Positions 16,818-25,343 of a stretch of DNA of 64,000 bases are shown piece after piece. The stretch spans positions 84,823 to 148,822 of the forward strand of contig DXIX01000002.1 of NCBI GenBank assembly GCA_019112635.1, read 5' to 3'. The position numbers and the translations under genes were made by a program. The notes below the pieces were generated by a model. That model ran no database searches. It worked only from the letters and a program-made list of their open reading frames with translations, and was not told the origin of the DNA. The first letter of the stretch is position 1, and each line of letters opens with the position of its first letter. This stretch comes from Candidatus Blautia intestinigallinarum (GTDB taxonomy: Bacteria > Bacillota > Clostridia > Lachnospirales > Lachnospiraceae).

Positions 16818-17987
16818 TTATTTTTCCTGATGTCTTTCTTCCGGCAAAGCATTCTTTTCTTTTTCCTTCTCCGCAAGTCTTTCATGCACCCACTCCCGGA
16901 AAAGAGCATACATAACCGAGGTCAACGGTATAAAGATGAGCATGCCTGCCACTCCCAGCAGGTTTCCTCCCACCGTCACAGCCACCAGCACCCAGATAGA
17001 AGGAAGGCCCACCGAACCTCCCACTACATGGGGATAAATCAGATTTCCTTCGATCTGCTGCAGAATTAAAAATACAATTACAAAAATCAGCGCCTGCACC
17101 GGATTGATAATAAGAATCAAAAGCACGCTGATCACACATCCGATAAATGCCCCGAATATGGGAATCAGGGCGGTGAACGCAATCAGAACACCAATCAGAA
17201 GCGCATAGGGGAAGCGAAGAATGGTCAGAACCACCAGAAACATCGTTCCCAAAATCACGGCCTCGATACACTGGCCTGTCACAAAATTAGAAAATGTCCG
17301 ATAGCTGAGTTCAAAGACATGGAGCACATATTTCTCTGTCTTTTCCGGCAGAAATGCTTTCAAAACCATCTTACACTGCCGGCTCAGCTTCTCCTTCTGG
17401 AGGAGAATATAGCAGGCGAAGACAAAACCGATCGCCAGATTTGCCAATGCCCGGGCAATCCCCATCGTCACACTTACCGTGGAAGTCAACACATTGCCCA
17501 CACCATTTTTAACCATGTCCAGAGCCGAGGAGATCATCTTCTCCCAGTTCATATCCAGATGATTAATCCAGTTATAGATCTGTTCGTTATCCCGGAACAT
17601 ATTGGCTGCCCAGTCCTGTATCTGCGGCAGACTCCTCTCCACAGTCCTTGCCAGCGTCACCACCGTCTTTCCAAGTTCCGGCACAACCACCTGTACCACC
17701 AGATAGATAATCAGTATCACAATCAAGAGTGCTCCGACCAGAGAAATTGCCCTGGAAAAACGTGCCTTCTTCCCATCCTGCCTGCTGAAAAAAACTCTCT
17801 CCAGAAAATTCATGGGAACATTCAGGATAAAAGCCATCGCCGCTCCCAGAACAAATGGAAAAGTAATCTGCCACAGCACTCCGACCACATTCAAGATTTG
17901 ATCGAATCTCTGAAGTCCCACCAGAATTAAAATGGTAAAGACAATCAGCAACATAATCTTCTTAATATTTTCTTTGCTAAAATTCAT
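16818..17987 (-). CDS. AI-2E family membrane transporter
   Basis: 389 residues with about eight membrane helices and the AI-2E/YdiK/PerM family pattern: paired N-terminal helices, a central soluble stretch, then FPYALLIGVLIAFTALIPIFGAFIG and the QQIEGNLIYPHVVGGSVGLPS motif. Members export AI-2 or act as Na+/H+ antiporters; substrate cannot be told here. It overlaps the HAD gene upstream by 11 nt and is last in the thiE-HAD-AI-2E unit. Confidence 0.93.
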   Translation of the reverse strand: MNFSKENIKKIMLLIVFTILILVGLQRFDQILNVVGVLWQITFPFVLGAAMAFILNVPMNFLERVFFSRQDGKKARFSRAISLVGALLIVILIIYLVVQVVVPELGKTVVTLARTVERSLPQIQDWAANMFRDNEQIYNWINHLDMNWEKMISSALDMVKNGVGNVLTSTVSVTMGIARALANLAIGFVFACYILLQKEKLSRQCKMVLKAFLPEKTEKYVLHVFELSYRTFSNFVTGQCIEAVILGTMFLVVLTILRFPYALLIGVLIAFTALIPIFGAFIGCVISVLLILIINPVQALIFVIVFLILQQIEGNLIYPHVVGGSVGLPSIWVLVAVTVGGNLLGVAGMLIFIPLTSVMYALFREWVHERLAEKEKEKNALPEERHQEK

Positions 17988-18690
17988 ACATTACCATCCC
18001 CTGCCCTTTCTCATCATAGTTCTCCCGCTTACTGTCCTGCAGAAGATCACTGTACGTACTCACATAGACATCACAGATTGATGCCAGATAGTCCCTTTGT
18101 GCTTTCATTGTCTCATCGTAGATACCTATTGTATAAAACCCGGCATCTGACGCCGTCTTCAAGGCAAAATCCGCATCCTCATAAACTGCCGTCTGACTTG
18201 GCCCTCCGCCCAGTCTGGCTGCCGCCTGATAATAACACCCCGGCTGCGTTTTTCCGGATCCGGCCATCTCGCAGTCCATGATAAATTCAAAATATCCACG
18301 GACTCCCAGTCTCTCAAAAGCCATCTCAGCCAGATAAGAAGGCGTTGCCGTGAGAACACAGAGCTTCGTCCCGCATCCTTTCAGAAATTCCAGATAATTT
18401 TCCGCGCCTGGTTTTAGCAAAAGTGTATTTCGATAGGCATCCTCCATCATCTGATTCAGGTCTTTTACAATCTTTTTCCAATCTCCCGGAACCCCCAGAT
18501 CCCTGTGAAAATATTCTGCACTCTCTCGCATACTCATCATTGCCAGACGTTCTTCCAAATCTTCCGGCGGATGTATACCCAGCACAGACAGATATTCTCT
18601 GCCCAGATTCTGCCATTTTCCCATGGAGTCTAGAAGAGTTCCATCCATATCAAAAATCGCAAAAGAACAATGTTTTATCTGTACTGACAT
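17977..18690 (-). CDS. HAD-superfamily phosphatase (beta-PGM/Gph type)
   Basis: 237 residues. Motif I FDMDGTLLDSM supplies the nucleophile Asp and acid/base Asp; motif II LCVLTATP; motif III lysine in GSGKTQPG; motif IV VYEDADFAL. A helical cap lies between motifs I and II. It is a small-molecule phosphatase of unknown substrate. In an operon with thiE it could dephosphorylate thiamine phosphate, but this is only contextual inference. Confidence 0.9.
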   Translation of the reverse strand: MSVQIKHCSFAIFDMDGTLLDSMGKWQNLGREYLSVLGIHPPEDLEERLAMMSMRESAEYFHRDLGVPGDWKKIVKDLNQMMEDAYRNTLLLKPGAENYLEFLKGCGTKLCVLTATPSYLAEMAFERLGVRGYFEFIMDCEMAGSGKTQPGCYYQAAARLGGGPSQTAVYEDADFALKTASDAGFYTIGIYDETMKAQRDYLASICDVYVSTYSDLLQDSKRENYDEKGQGMVMYEF

Positions 18691-18710
18691 CTATGCCCTC
18701 CACATAACTT

Positions 18711-19334
18711 TTATTCCACAAAAATCTTCTTCAGTCTTGCCGCTGCCTGAGCCACATCCGGCTGTGCCACCACCGCGGATACCACCGCCAGCCCCGCAAT
18801 CCCTGTGTTCTTCAGGGATGCCGCATTATCTTCATGGATTCCGCCAATCGCCACAATCGGAATTTGAACACTGGAACAGATTTTCTTCAAATATTCAATG
18901 GATACACTTCTGGTATTGGTCTTCGTCCCTGTGGCAAACATAGCCCCAACTCCCAGGTAATCTGCACCGTCCTTCTCAGCCTGAACTGCTTCCTCCACCC
19001 TTGCGGCAGAGACTCCGATAATCTTATCCTCTCCCAGAATTTCCCTGACAACCTTTGCCGGAAGATCCGACTGTCCCACATGGACGCCATCCGCATCCAC
19101 TGCAAGGGCAATGTCCACCCGGTCATTAATAATCAGCGGAACCTGATATTTCTCAGTGATCTCCTTCACTCTTTTCGCTGTCTCGTAAAACTCTCTGGAA
19201 GAACTATCCTTCTCACGCAGCTGAATCACAGTACAGCCTCCCAGAATCGCCTGCTCCACAGATTCCTCGATGGTCGCACTGCTCATCAGTTTTTGGTCTG
19301 TACACACATATAATGTATAATCCACTTTCTTCAT
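18711..19334 (-). CDS. thiE: Thiamine-phosphate synthase ThiE
   Basis: Joins HMP-pyrophosphate and the thiazole phosphate to give thiamine monophosphate. 207 residues. Conserved TIM-barrel motifs: IQLREKDSSSREF, PLIINDRVDIALAVDADGVHVGQ, IIGVSAARVEEA, DYLGVGAMFATGTKTNT, IVAIGGI. ATG at 19334 with GAGGAG upstream. No other thi gene is adjacent and no TPP riboswitch motif is visible upstream, so it may serve salvage. Confidence 0.96.
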   Translation of the reverse strand: MKKVDYTLYVCTDQKLMSSATIEESVEQAILGGCTVIQLREKDSSSREFYETAKRVKEITEKYQVPLIINDRVDIALAVDADGVHVGQSDLPAKVVREILGEDKIIGVSAARVEEAVQAEKDGADYLGVGAMFATGTKTNTRSVSIEYLKKICSSVQIPIVAIGGIHEDNAASLKNTGIAGLAVVSAVVAQPDVAQAAARLKKIFVE

Positions 19335-19449
19335 TATTTCTCCTCACTCTTTTGATCTTGTCTGATATATTGCCTATCATAACACCTTCTCTGTCATTTG
19401 CATATAGAATTTTACGTTTTCAGAAATCTTAAATTTTTCTAAAAAATAA

Positions 19450-19478
19450 TTGACACCCAGTAGAACCTCCAGTATAGT
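19450..19478 (+). promoter_or_regulatory. Promoter of the NCS2 permease gene
   Basis: -35 TTGACA (19450-19455), 17-nt spacer, -10 TATAGT (19473-19478). It gives a leader of about 110 nt. Confidence 0.75.
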
Positions 19479-19529
19479 AAAATTGGATAGAAATTTAACA
19501 AATGTTGCGAGAATTCCTTTTATATTTCA

Positions 19530-19562
19530 ACAGCCTGAAAGAAACACCCTCTTTCAGGCTGT
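19530..19562 (+). promoter_or_regulatory. Leader hairpin before the NCS2 permease
   Basis: 12-bp stem ACAGCCTGAAAG / CTTTCAGGCTGT with a 9-nt loop, ending about 20 nt before the GAGGGAGGAG ribosome site. It is not followed by a T run, so translational control or mRNA stability is more likely than attenuation. It does not match the purine riboswitch core. Confidence 0.5.
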
Positions 19563-19596
19563 CGAAATCTTTGGAATTTGAGGGAGGAGATCTGAA

Positions 19597-21005
19597 ATGA
19601 ACTTTGAGAAATTCTTTCACCTGAAAGAGAATCACACAAACGTGAAGACAGAGATTCTGGCCGGAATCACCACCTTTATGACAATGGCCTACATTCTGGC
19701 CGTCAACCCGAATATTCTGTCTTCCACAGGTATGGATCACGGAGCCGTCTTCACCGCCACCGCTCTGGCAGCTTTCGTGGGAACTCTGTGCATGGCACTG
19801 TTTGCCAATTATCCCTTCGCCCTGGCACCAGGCATGGGACTGAACGCCTACTTCGCCTACACCGTCGTTCTGGGCATGGGATACAGCTGGAAAGTGGCAC
19901 TTGCCGCCGTACTGGTTGAAGGTATTATTTTTATCATTCTTTCCCTGCTCAGTGTGCGGGAAGCCATCTTTGACGCCATCCCCTATAACCTAAAAAAGCC
20001 GTCAGCGTTGGAATCGGTCTTTTCATCGCTTTTATCGGCCTTCAGAATGCGAAGATCGTCATCGGCGGTTCCACTTTGCTGAGCCTGTTTTCCATCGATG
20101 ACTACAATGTAATCTTACAGCAAAATGCCACCGTCAACGGCACAGAATATGTAGCCTGCAGCATGAGCGACGCGGGAATCACTGTACTTCTGGCTGTGAT
20201 CGGCATCATTATCACTGGAATTCTGGTTGCCAAAAACATCAAAGGAAATATCCTCTGGGGAATTCTGATCACCTGGCTGCTCGGAATTATCTGCCAGTTC
20301 GCAGGGCTTTATGTTCCAAATGCTGCTCTTGGCTACTATTCCCTGCTTCCGGATTTCAGCAATGGAATCTCCATTCCAAGCCTGGCACCCATCTTCGCCC
20401 AGTTCAGCCTGGAAGGTGTTCCTATCCTGGAATTTATCGTCATCGTATTTGCCTTCCTGTTTGTGGATCTGTTTGACACCCTCGGAACCCTGATTGGTGT
20501 CTCTTCCAAGGCGAATATGCTGGATGAAAACGGAAAACTTCCGAGAATCAAAGGTGCTTTGCTGGCAGACGCTGTGGCTACCACAGCCGGCGCAGTTCTT
20601 GGTACCTCCACCACAACTACTTTTGTGGAGAGTGCTTCCGGAGTCACGGAGGGCGGACGCACCGGTCTCACTGCTATCACCACTGCCATCCTGTTTGGAC
20701 TGTCCTTATTCCTGTCCCCGATCTTCCTGGCAATTCCTTCCTTTGCCACGGCTCCGGCCTTGGTAATCGTCGGATTCTATATGCTGGGGGCTGTGACTGA
20801 TATCAATCTTTCTGATCCGACAGAAGGAATCCCTGCCTTTATCTGCATTGCGGCAATGCCTTTCTTCTACAGCATATCAGAAGGTATCTCCATGGGAGTA
20901 ATCTCCTATGCAGTCATCAACCTGCTGACCGGAAACCGGAAAAAGATCAGCATCGTCATGTATATCCTGGCAGTCCTGTTCATTTTAAAATATCTGCTGA
21001 TCTGA
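19597..21005 (+). pseudogene. NCS2-family purine permease, reading frame broken at 19992-19998
   Basis: Membrane symporter for purine bases (AzgA/PbuG type: FEKFFHLKENHTNVKTEILAGITTFMTMAYILAVNP). The first frame runs from ATG 19597 and, after CTA AAA AAG, goes out of frame and stops at 20082. The expected continuation (AVSVGIGLFIAFIGLQNAKIVIGGSTLLSL in two blocks) is in the -1 frame from 19998 to the stop at 21005, giving a full-length protein of about 469 residues if joined. The break lies exactly on A AAA AAG. Options: a one-base loss in an A7 run, a sequencing error, or programmed -1 frameshifting. The rest of both halves is well conserved, arguing for a recent or apparent lesion. Confidence 0.85.
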
Positions 21006-21045
21006 TAAAACAAAGAAAAACTTTTTTCTGAAAAGGAAAATCCGG

Positions 21046-21074
21046 CCGGGCCCGCCCATTCACTGCGGGCCCGG
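21046..21074 (+). terminator. GC-rich hairpin after the NCS2 permease
   Basis: Perfect 10-bp stem CCGGGCCCGC / GCGGGCCCGG. It is followed only by TTCTATTTCC, so it is a probable rather than textbook terminator. Confidence 0.65.
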
Positions 21075-21113
21075 TTCTATTTCCAAATAAAGATAAAACT
21101 GAGGTGACCGAAA

Positions 21114-21998
21114 ATGAAAAATCTGCAGCTTCGCAACTCTCTTCTGCTGCTTTTAACCGCTACAATCTGGGGAGTGGCTTTTGTAGCGCAAAGTGTGGGA
21201 ATGGACTATGTACAGCCTTTCACCTTCAATGGAATCCGCTCCATCATCGGAGGCCTAGTCCTGATTCCCTGTATCTTCTTATTAAACCGCCTGAAAAGCC
21301 CTTCCGAACCCATCCAAAAATCATCCTCACGCCCCTTACTGGCCGGCGGAATTCTCTGCGGCCTGTGTCTTTTCGCGGCCAGCAGCTTTCAACAATTTGG
21401 AATTAAATACACCACCGTGGGAAAGGCCGGTTTTATCACTGCCTGCTATATTGTCATCGTTCCGATTCTGGGACTGTTTCTGAAAAAAAAGTGCAGTCCG
21501 CTGATCTGGGTCAGTGTACTGCTTGCTCTGGTGGGATTATATTTTCTGTGTATGTCCGGCTCCATCAGCCTTGGGCTGGGCGACTTGCTTGTGCTGATCG
21601 GTGCTTTTTTGTTCTCCATCCATATCCTGGTGATTGATCACTATTCCCCCCTGGCAGATGGAGTCCAGCTGTCCTGCATTCAGTTTTTCGTATGCGGTGT
21701 TCTCTCCCTGATCTGTATGTTCCTGTTTGAGACACCGGATCTGTCCATGATTCTGATGGCATGGCTTCCCATCCTATATGCCGGCGTTCTCTCCTGCGGA
21801 GTCGCCTACACATTGCAGGTGGTCGGCCAAAAGAACATGAATCCCACCGTAGCCTCTCTGATTCTGAGCATGGAGTCTTGCATCTCTGTTCTGGCAGGAT
21901 GGCTCATCCTGGGACAGGCACTCAGCAGCAGGGAACTTCTGGGCTGTGTACTCATGTTCGCCGCAATCATACTGGCACAGATTCCGGTGCGAAAATAA
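21114..21998 (+). CDS. DMT-superfamily exporter (two EamA domains)
   Basis: 294 residues, ten predicted helices in two EamA repeats. The first repeat begins LLLTATIWGVAFVAQ. The second contains VIDHYSPLADG and ends in AYTLQVVGQKNMNPTVASLILSMES, a typical EamA end block, then ILAGWLILGQ. These carriers export amino acids or other metabolites; substrate unknown. ATG at 21114 with GAGGTGA 6-7 nt upstream. Confidence 0.92.
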   Translation: MKNLQLRNSLLLLLTATIWGVAFVAQSVGMDYVQPFTFNGIRSIIGGLVLIPCIFLLNRLKSPSEPIQKSSSRPLLAGGILCGLCLFAASSFQQFGIKYTTVGKAGFITACYIVIVPILGLFLKKKCSPLIWVSVLLALVGLYFLCMSGSISLGLGDLLVLIGAFLFSIHILVIDHYSPLADGVQLSCIQFFVCGVLSLICMFLFETPDLSMILMAWLPILYAGVLSCGVAYTLQVVGQKNMNPTVASLILSMESCISVLAGWLILGQALSSRELLGCVLMFAAIILAQIPVRK

Positions 21999-22046
21999 AA
22001 CTCAATGCCTGCTTGTGCGAGCACAGCAGCTGCTCATCAGGCACAC

Positions 22047-22079
22047 CAAAAAATGGGATGGCCTTGCGGTCATCCCATA
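22047..22079 (-). terminator. Minus-strand terminator after the broken small gene
   Basis: ATGGGATG and CATCCCAT arms with a short GC-rich loop (loop region includes GCAAGGC), followed on the minus strand by TTTTTT. It supports a minus-strand transcript ending here. Confidence 0.75.
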
Positions 22080-22103
22080 ATCTGATTAATGATATTCCAA
22101 AAC

Positions 22104-22372
22104 TCATATACCAGTGTCTGTGCCGGAAATTTCTGCCTCGCTGTATGCTCCCACTGCATTTTCTCCAGGATCTGACGTGGCGGAGAATACGCCCCACAAC
22201 AGAACAGCAGCTATACCCAAGGCAAGCGCTGCAGACATACCCGATTGTATCTCTTTTTCTTCCCATCAGTTTCACCGGAAGAAAACTGCTCACCGTTTCC
22301 TTTTTCCTGATAAATTTTTCTCCCGTCATTTTTACTTTCCATACAATATTCCATATTCACATCCGCATTCAT
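22104..22372 (-). pseudogene. Small one-helix membrane protein, frameshifted
   Basis: Not recognised. From ATG 22372 (AGAGGGA 7 nt upstream) the frame reads about 44 hydrophilic residues (MNADVNMEYCMESKNDGR..., ending KKKRYNR). It then leaves frame near a GGG run and would stop. In the neighbouring frame it continues as GMSAALALGIAAVLLWGVFSA, a clear membrane helix, then an acidic tail to a stop at 22104, just before a terminator. Joined, it would be about 90 residues with a charged tail, one helix and an outside domain. A good ribosome site, the helix directly after the basic KKKR, and the terminator suggest a real gene with a one-base loss. It lies downstream of the LytTR gene, same strand. 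Confidence 0.5.
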
Positions 22373-22577
22373 TGTGCTTTCCCTCTTTCATTCCCGTTTC
22401 GATTCTTTTTTCTTATTCGCTCGGTTTTATAACTGAACCCCTGAGTTTTTGTATCGAATCGCTATTTATTTATATCACAAAAGTTTTGAAAAAGAAAGCA
22501 CCAATTTATGACAAGTCGTGCTCAGATATTTTTCTCAATTTTTTTAACTGTATTTTTACAAATCACCCAACTTATCC

Positions 22578-23297
22578 TCATGCCGGAAGCTCCCCAAGCA
22601 AATATTCGCGGAACTTCTCCTTAGCCTCATGATATTTTCCTCTGCTCACAGAGATCTTCTGACCACTGAACAGAAGTATGTTTTCCACCGTAAAGTTCTC
22701 GATAAAATTCATGTTCACCAGATAACTTTTGTGGCATCTCAGAAAGTTTGACGGGAGCATCTGCTCCAGATCATCCAGCTTAATATAAACGGAACATCGC
22801 TTCTCTTCTCCCACAAAAGTCGCAACTCGTTTGTGGCTCTCCACATACTGCAATTCATTACATGGAATGCGGCAAAACATTCCTTTTTCCATCACAACAA
22901 CCGCTTTCTCATCCTGGGGCGGAAGATGACGTTCTCCCCATCTGAGTGCTGCAAATAAAGCCTCTAAAGTGACAGGTTTATGGATAAAATAGGATGGTTC
23001 ACTCTCAAAAATCTTCTCGATATCCTCTGGATTTTCACTCATGAATACAAGCGGTATGCTTCCACATTTCTTTCTGATATTTTCCGCTGCCTGAATCCCC
23101 TTGTGATCACCGAATGCCAGATCCATAAAGACGAGATCCGGCAAGGAACGAATGTCAAAAGCCATCGTCTGCAGATGTCTTTCTTCACAGAAGACCCGAA
23201 TCTTTCCCTTTACTTCCGGTAAAGTCTTCAGAATGTGCAGAAATTTTCTTGCCTCATTTTCTTCGTTTTCACATATCCATATCTTCTTCATAACCAT
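22578..23297 (-). CDS. LytTR-type response regulator (first of two)
   Basis: About 239 residues. N-terminal receiver domain with phospho-acceptor Asp59 in PDLVFMDLAFG and conserved lysine in YFIHKPVTL. C-terminal LytTR DNA-binding domain (about 135-235) with PCNELQYVESHKR, LPSNFLRCHKSYLVNM and ISVSRGKYHEAKEKF. The acidic pocket reads ENEENE rather than EDE. Candidate starts: ATG 23297 (GGGAGA about 13 nt upstream), ATG 23291 or TTG 23309. Transcribed away from the split-kinase operon; likely one of its two output regulators. Confidence 0.9.
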   Translation of the reverse strand: MVMKKIWICENEENEARKFLHILKTLPEVKGKIRVFCEERHLQTMAFDIRSLPDLVFMDLAFGDHKGIQAAENIRKKCGSIPLVFMSENPEDIEKIFESEPSYFIHKPVTLEALFAALRWGERHLPPQDEKAVVVMEKGMFCRIPCNELQYVESHKRVATFVGEEKRCSVYIKLDDLEQMLPSNFLRCHKSYLVNMNFIENFTVENILLFSGQKISVSRGKYHEAKEKFREYLLGELPA

Positions 23298-23387
23298 ATT
23301 TCTATGCAATTCTCCCTATTTTATCCGATATTGAAGTTCATTTTATCCCTCTGTACCACATCATTTCAATAATTCTGCACTAATAGA

Positions 23388-23454
23388 CACTTTATTGTAA
23401 CCAATAACCACTTTTTACAGATATTTGAATCGTAAAAATTCACTTTCAAAAGTG
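23388..23454. promoter_or_regulatory. Repeated CACTTT sites, candidate LytTR operators
   Basis: CACTTT occurs at 23388, 23409 and 23441, spaced 21 and 32 bp (two and three helical turns). The last forms an inverted repeat CACTTTCAAAAGTG (23441-23454). LytTR regulators typically bind direct repeats about two turns apart. The sites lie 85-150 nt upstream of the sensor-operon promoter and on the shared divergent region. Binding is inference. Confidence 0.45.
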
Positions 23455-23538
23455 GCTTTCTTTTCCTTCCACATTCTTTTTTTTACATAAACATCCATTT
23501 TTTCGTCACTAATTGCCATTTTTTTAGTAATAGTTCCA

Positions 23539-23567
23539 TTGTCTTATCTCGGCCAATTTCGTATAAT
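23539..23567 (+). promoter_or_regulatory. Promoter of the split-kinase operon
   Basis: -35 TTGTCT (23539-23544), 17-nt spacer, -10 TATAAT (23562-23567); leader about 45 nt. Confidence 0.75.
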
Positions 23568-23618
23568 ATTGATGTATGTAAAATCATACCTATCTTGTTA
23601 CGATTGAGGAGGCGTTTC

Positions 23619-24497
23619 ATGCGGGTAAAAAAATTTCTTTTCTATTTCTGTTTTCTTTTTTACCAGTTAATGATTCTTTGTCAAATTTATCTTCACCGCT
23701 ACAAAGTGGGAAATTTCTGGGGAATGGTCTCCTCTTTGATTATTTTTGCCGCGATTGCGTGCATCGTTTTCTCTTTCTTTTCACTGGTCAAAGAAATACA
23801 ATTAAATGCAAAAGCAGAAGTGGATCTCTACATCCTTCGTCAGCAGGAAGAACTTCAGTCCAAACAGACACAGCTTCTTCAGCACAGAAAAAAGGACACT
23901 CTCTGTTTTCAGAAAGAGATTCTGGATTCTCTGGAACAGCTCCAGGCATATCTCCAGGAAAAAGATATTGACAATGGCCAGCTTTGTTTCCAGCAATTGA
24001 CAGAAAACTTTCAGCATGTCCGTTTCCGCCCCTGCTGTTCGGACAGTTTAATCAGTGCCATTTTGGACAGTAAAAAGAAAGCAGCCTCTGAAGATGGCAT
24101 TCAGGTTACTTATCAGATCATACTTCCCAGAGAGTGTGAAATGATTCATACCTCATTGAACACCATCTTTTTTAATTTGTTGGATAATGGAATCGAAGCC
24201 TGCCGCCGTCAGAAGGCTTCGCACCCTTTTATACAGGTAACCTCAAAAATCAGTGGAGAATTTTTGATTATACATATGATAAATTCCAAATCGGAGAATG
24301 AACGTTTCTCCCACAATACCGTGAAAAAAGACGCTCTCTCCCATGGGCTTGGACTTTCCATCATTGAAGAAATCACACGGGAAAGAGACGGTTCCTGTGA
24401 GTGGATCGACCATGGCACCACCTTTGAATCGACCGTGATGCTTCGCTGCTCCAGCCTGCAGGAAACTCCGTCTGAAACATCCAAAGGAGCGAAATAA
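23619..24497 (+). CDS. GHKL ATPase protein of a split AgrC-type kinase, lacking the phospho-histidine (A1)
   Basis: 292 residues. Two membrane helices (about 5-25 and 36-60), a coiled coil to about 90, a degenerate dimerisation region and a GHKL ATPase (about 140-275). The ATPase is intact by eye: N-box FFNLLDNGIEAC (about 185-195) and G-box SHGLGLSIIEEI (241-252). Where AgrC-like kinases have RHDxxNH there is RKKDTLCFQ (90-98), with no histidine. A twin-cysteine motif RFRPCC (135-140) is shared with the paralogue at 26040. It could phosphorylate a histidine on the partner encoded next. Start 23619 has GAGGAGG 6 nt upstream. First gene of the operon. Confidence 0.85.
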   Translation: MRVKKFLFYFCFLFYQLMILCQIYLHRYKVGNFWGMVSSLIIFAAIACIVFSFFSLVKEIQLNAKAEVDLYILRQQEELQSKQTQLLQHRKKDTLCFQKEILDSLEQLQAYLQEKDIDNGQLCFQQLTENFQHVRFRPCCSDSLISAILDSKKKAASEDGIQVTYQIILPRECEMIHTSLNTIFFNLLDNGIEACRRQKASHPFIQVTSKISGEFLIIHMINSKSENERFSHNTVKKDALSHGLGLSIIEEITRERDGSCEWIDHGTTFESTVMLRCSSLQETPSETSKGAK

Positions 24498-25343
24498 ATG
24501 AATCTTACCATTTTCAGCCACTGTATCATTCTGGCCTTTTACATTTGTGCCGTTACTTATTTTTACTGCCGGATCCTGACCCCGAAAAAACACATTAAAA
24601 ATCCTTATCTGGCCAGTGTCCTTCTCATGTCTCCGGACCTTCTGGTATGTATATATAACTACCACGATGTCACGTATATTCACTGGCTGATGATTATGCT
24701 TCCTTTATTTTTTCTTTTTCAGGATTCCATCCGAAAGCGGATTACCTGCTATGTTACGGTTTATCTGATCCTGATGTTCAGTGAACTCTTTGGATTTTTT
24801 ATCTCCTGTACGCTGATTTCTCTTACTCTTGGCAGAATTGTTCTGCCCGCCGAAGTGACAAACGGTCAGGCCATCCTGTCTTCTCTATGTATTATTTTTT
24901 CCGGCATGGTACTGATCTGGATAACTTTTTCTTATATTATCAAACTCTTTCAATACCTAAAGATGAACACCTTATTTTTGATCGGTTTGCCGGTTATCCT
25001 GTGCACCATCGTACATATCCTCGTAGAAGACAGCAGCTGGGGATATTTGATCATCGCTTTATTTATCCTTTGTTATTTCTTCTTACATAAAGGCTTCCAA
25101 AATATGAGAAAACAAGAAATCGAACGCCGTCAAAGAGAAAAGCAAAGCCTAATCATCGAAAAGCAGCTGGCTTTTTCAAAAGATCTGGAAAAAGAATACC
25201 GGGAGCTTCGAAAATGGAGCCATGACATTGACAATCACATTCTGGCTCTTTCTTATCTGATGCAAAAAGAAAAATATGAAGACTGTATCAATTATATAGA
25301 ACACATAAAGGAGAATGCACATGTTAAAGATTGCAATTTGTGA
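24498..25343 (+). CDS. Polytopic sensor ending at the phospho-histidine helix pair, no ATPase (B1)
   Basis: 281 residues: about six membrane helices (1-200), a basic coiled coil (200-238), then WSHDIDNHILALSYLMQKEKYEDCINYI (positions 240-268), the AgrC-type RHDxxNH box with His242. The protein stops right after this helix pair; the GHKL ATPase expected in an AgrC/FsrC kinase is absent. Its C-terminal codons overlap the start of the LytTR gene (23 nt), so there is no room for an ATPase lost by a simple frameshift. It starts immediately after A1 (TAA ATG). It presumably senses a ligand and accepts phosphate from the A-type protein. Confidence 0.85.
   Translation: MNLTIFSHCIILAFYICAVTYFYCRILTPKKHIKNPYLASVLLMSPDLLVCIYNYHDVTYIHWLMIMLPLFFLFQDSIRKRITCYVTVYLILMFSELFGFFISCTLISLTLGRIVLPAEVTNGQAILSSLCIIFSGMVLIWITFSYIIKLFQYLKMNTLFLIGLPVILCTIVHILVEDSSWGYLIIALFILCYFFLHKGFQNMRKQEIERRQREKQSLIIEKQLAFSKDLEKEYRELRKWSHDIDNHILALSYLMQKEKYEDCINYIEHIKENAHVKDCNL

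Noticed and set aside
19335..19596. Possible purine or TPP riboswitch between thiE and the NCS2 permease
   Set aside because: Neither the conserved purine aptamer loops nor the TPP CTGAGA and ACCTGATCTGG-type motifs are present; only a simple hairpin is seen.
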